From NCBI GenBank assembly GCA_963971405.1, contig OZ020488.1, positions 23,641,089-23,705,088 of the forward strand: DNA of 64,000 bases, in the 5' to 3' direction. The notes below the pieces were generated by a model, which saw only the letters and a program-made list of their open reading frames with translations, searched no databases and was not told the origin of the DNA. A program made the translations under genes and the position numbers. The DNA is from Psococerastis gibbosa (taxonomy: Eukaryota > Arthropoda > Insecta > Psocodea > Psocidae). Positions within the stretch are counted from its first letter, which is position 1. Every line of letters starts with the position of its first letter. Positions 60,801-64,000 of this stretch are shown here, one piece after another.

Positions 60801-61648
60801 ACTTTTTCAAGCCCACTTTGATTATGTAGCTCGCACTAACACTGCTTGAGCACAGTTTATTGTCTTTTTAACACCTTCAAAAGCTGTGGTGGAACGGTTG
60901 TTAGTGCTTGCTAGATATTATGCATTAAAATGTAGATTATTTCTTCTGCTTCTTAATTTTTCTACTCATTTATGGCACCATGTTTGTACAAAAAACGTGA
61001 AGGACCCCCGTCCAATTTGCTCTTAATGGTCGAGCTGCGCTTACATTTCAGTAGTGAATCTTCAGAAATGATCCCTCCTAGTGACCTTACACAGTATATA
61101 GTATTTAGCATAGACATGCACCAATACAGTACATTCTACTATGGTACGAGTATATAGGCAATTTTTAAGCATGTCGGATTGTGTTTGAGTAAATTCTCGG
61201 AAAATGAGGTTTAATTGGAGGTGAATCTCCCCTCAAAGTGAGTGAAAACGGAATAACAACTCTTGTGCGACGAATATGAGGCCTCAAACAATATTGAGCA
61301 TTGGAATTTCCCTAATTCGCGGAAAGTGCATTCAGAACCCAAGTTTAATTTTAAACGGCATTCGCTTATTGCCACTTGACTCGTTGCAGCAATATTTGAT
61401 TTGCAAATATGAACACCGTATTGATATACGATATCGATAGTATTTTGCTGGTTATGATGCTGTAACAATGTTTTGGTTTGCGTTTTTAATTTAATTAAAC
61501 TACAAGCAAACTTGTGTAAAATAATCAATGGAATTACTATTAATTAATATTTGAATTAAAATTAGAATCATTACCATCATTAATTACCGTATGTTAGGTT
61601 GAAAACTACGCAAGCCTATAGGCTTATATACGAAGCTCAACATCGTGA
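57812..61648. other. Unassigned non-coding stretch
   Basis: Simple repeats include (GTAA)n near 58919 and (ACGT)n near 60459. Two overlapping minus-strand open frames at 59127-59464 include DFWTLLVLFSYGFLAIGKLV, a membrane-like segment, then DVNLHRLQAIMKKL. No family was recognised and no splice structure supported. Confidence 0.4.
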
Positions 61649-61879
61649 GTAGAAGAAGAACAACGCAATGATCCACAGTGAAATTCTTTAATAGTGACCG
61701 GTTTCGGATAAAATCCATCATCAGACTAACAACACATGAAAAAACGCCACTCCCACTCCCATCCCGTAGTATTTAAGCTGGCGTTTTTTCATTTGTTGTT
61801 AGTTTGATGATGGATTTTATCCGAAACCGGTCACTATTAATGAATTTCACTGTGGATCATTGCGTCGTTCTTTTTCTAC
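61649..61879. repeat. Foldback with hammerhead-like arms, 231 bp
   Basis: The arms are of about 98 bases, with few mismatches and a loop of about 31 bases. Each arm carries the motif CTGATGATGGATTTTATCCG AAACCGGTC (minus strand 61695-61724; plus strand 61803-61832, where the first C is T). CTGATGA, a GGAT/ATCC stem, then GAAAC resembles a hammerhead ribozyme core. There is one extra base before stem II. Confidence 0.8.
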
Positions 61880-63100
61880 ACATGATTTCTCCAAGTTCCA
61901 CGAAGTCACCAAGGAAACTCTCACAGAGATACGAAGCTTAAGGTTGAAATATTATCCTATATGGTATAAATAGGCCTAAATTAAATTATTAGTATACTAG
62001 TATACCTGCACAATTAAATAAAATCTTTTTTATATATAGGCCTAATTCATTATTTATCCGTAATGAGACAAATAAATAAGAAATAAATGAAATATACATG
62101 ATACCTATGAATGAATAATTTAGTATGCATACTATCATCATCGCATGCGATGTAATGTATGTTCTATTTCTGGCCATGTAAATGACGGAATTTAGTTATA
62201 AGTTTTACTTGATTTAATATATTACTTACTAATGGCTATATTACGGTAATTAGTTATTTTGTCCAAATGCCTTTCCAAATGTTTTTCTGCATTGCTGCAT
62301 TACAATGGAATATATTTAAATGTGTATAGTAAAGCAGCCTTATCTTATCAGAGTTAGCAGTGTATTACTATCTTCGACGATGGAGTCTGGAGATGCCTGG
62401 TAGTAGCTGGCACCTCCAACACATTGGGTAACAATCAAAGGAAATTGCCCAAATAGGAAAGCATCAAAAACACTAAGCCCGCTAGCAACATCGCATCGTA
62501 CCCATTAATAGTCTGAATAATAGACTGGGGAATAGCAGAAACGACCGACATTTTTCTGCAGTTGATGTTGAATAGAATTGGGAATGTTGAGAGGATTTGT
62601 CAACCCCCACTCCTCTTCGTCACAAAATCCCTACGAGAAAAGATGACATCGCCCCACAAAACAAGTCCCAAGTTTATGTGCACATCACTCATTTCAAACT
62701 ATCGTTTAGCTTGTCTGTGGATTAGAAAAAAGTCATTACAATGTCAAGACGTTTAACCTTCATTTCGCTCCCATTTTAGTGAAGTGATCAGATGTGGGGG
62801 AGCAAGTTTGAAGACATGTCGGAAATATTATTGTACAGCCTATTGAAAATGTGACCTGACTTCAGTATATATCCTTATATTTTTTATTAGCCTGCATCAT
62901 TAAAAATATAAAAATTTACGGAGCCCCAATTTCAAACCCAATCCAGGTGCCCCAAATTCATAGTTTTGTTACTGCGAACCATTCTCGACAAAGATTGAAA
63001 TTAATAATATATATAATATTGTGGGAAGGAAATTCGCGGTACCATATTAACACATGTGTTCACAATCATCTTCAATGCGTTTTTGAGTGAACAATTTCCG
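61880..63100. other. Unassigned non-coding stretch
   Basis: AT-rich, with no supported gene or repeat. Confidence 0.5.
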
Positions 63101-63104
63101 TTAA

Positions 63105-63496
63105 GGGCTGTCCATTAATCACGTGAGGTTCGAAAGGGGGAGGGGGAGGGGTTTGGCAAAAATCACGAAATATCACAAGGGGGGAGGAGGGGTATAGTAA
63201 GATATCACGTGTTATTTATTTCTTCGTCAAACGCGTGATTTCTAAACCGAAAAGTGTGACCTTGACTCGCCGTTGCCAGTTACTAGCACAATATATGTTT
63301 TTCGCATGATTACACCATTCCTTTAATATTATTTTTATGCCAGTCAAAAACAACATGCAACCTACATATATATACATGTATTTAAAAGTAATATAAAAAT
63401 TTTAAGATTCTTTGTAGGTACTAAAAAATACACGTGATTTCTGGTGGGGAGGGAGGGGTTAAAAAATGTTTAAAAGCATGATTAATGGACAGCCCC
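63105..63496. mobile_element. TTAA-flanked MITE, 392 bp
   Basis: The inverted ends GGGCTGTCCATTAATCACGTG and CATGATTAATGGACAGCCCC are bounded by TTAA on both sides (63101-63104 and 63497-63500). G-rich segments GGGGGAGGGGGAGGGG and GGGGAGGGAGGGG lie near each end. A TTAA duplication is typical of piggyBac-type insertion. Such GGGGCTGTCCATTAAT-type ends recur in arthropod genomes. It is non-coding. Confidence 0.8.
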
Positions 63497-63500
63497 TTAA

Positions 63501-64000
63501 TGGAGTAATGAGCTAGGGCCATCATCCAATGTTTTTAGGAACTAACTTTTTGATGTCGGAAAATCTGCCGCCCCTACAAATTTTCTGGACGTTTATCCCG
63601 TAATTGGGTACTTAAACAAGAGAGTTTGGTTGCAGGCAAGTTACCATACATTATTACGCCTATAATTATGCTGTACAGACAGTCAGTCACCCCTGTTCCT
63701 CTTCAGAAGGATGGCTGCTAGCGACCGGGGTAGCGCGGTTCATTAATTTTGGAGCGCTTTCAATTAATCCCTTGTTTTGAGAGCACCTCTTCGGTATAAA
63801 GCTATTCAATTAACAAAGTAATCAAATATTGACATGATCCTATCGTCAGTGTTTTCTTATGATAGCTTGCACTAAATTATTCAGATGGCAGGTCCTCGGC
63901 TTAATTTTCCTGTCTTGCCATTTCTGCTTACTAAGTGGCCTGTGCATGAAGACTTTTAATGGGGTTGTCCAAGTATAACCCTACAGTCTGGGGGAAAGGG
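63501..64000. other. Unassigned non-coding stretch
   Basis: A G+C-richer patch at 63660-63760 (GCGACCGGGGTAGCGCGGTT) looks unique, but no exon can be supported. Confidence 0.45.

Noticed and set aside
1..64000. CRISPR arrays, operons, rRNA genes or bacterial promoters
   Set aside because: No regularly spaced repeats or prokaryotic gene organisation are seen; the window is eukaryotic.

Overview
This is a stretch of AT-rich nuclear DNA from a eukaryote, almost certainly an arthropod and most likely an insect with a large, transposon-rich genome. I did not compute base composition. The anchor is one unmistakable coding exon at 47829-48086 (+). It encodes part of the extracellular amino-terminal domain of an AMPA-type ionotropic glutamate receptor of the insect GluRIA/GluRIB type, with a clear 3' splice site, a clear 5' splice site and phase-1 ends on both sides. 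I found no other exon of this gene. If the other exons lie outside the window, the flanking introns are at least about 47.8 kb and 15.9 kb. A hemimetabolous (possibly hemipteran) insect is only a guess from the general look of the repeats.

Everything else I can support is repetitive. (1) Three 5'-truncated, frame-broken C-terminal ends of non-LTR retrotransposon reverse transcriptases lie at the left edge, near 8.5-8.9 kb and near 25.8 kb. (2) Several SINE-like families are present: one with a tRNA-like head (28.96 and 53.29 kb), one with a (CTA)n tail (16.3, 21.3 and 45.9 kb), and one I call the GGTGG family (12.1, 17.9, 18.5, 23.9, 33.4 and 49.3 kb). (3) There is a rich set of small non-autonomous DNA transposons. 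At least seven have hAT-type 8-bp target duplications and carry the long G or C runs of the window. Palindromic elements with TAA/TTA flanks look PIF/Harbinger-like, and one element is flanked by TTAA. A very abundant palindromic family is built around the arm GGGGTTAAAAATGTAAAC. (4) Large foldback structures include a perfect 102-bp-arm hairpin near 16.0 kb and two inverted repeats whose arms carry degenerate hammerhead-ribozyme/Penelope-like motifs (53.0 and 61.7 kb).

Layout: 0-14 kb holds LINE ends, hAT-like and palindromic MITEs and a GAA tract. 15-25 kb holds hairpins, SINEs and MITEs. 25-37 kb holds a pair of inverted ~830-bp repeats about 9.4 kb apart, plus two long hAT-like elements, one inside a SINE. 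40-46 kb holds nested MITEs. 47.8-48.1 kb is the receptor exon. 48-64 kb is intron or intergenic DNA with SINEs, foldbacks, a 60-bp hAT-like element and a TTAA element. Nested insertions with target duplications let the order of several insertions be read directly. There is no operon, CRISPR array, rRNA or intact tRNA. The open reading frames outside the exon are mostly chance or repeat-derived.
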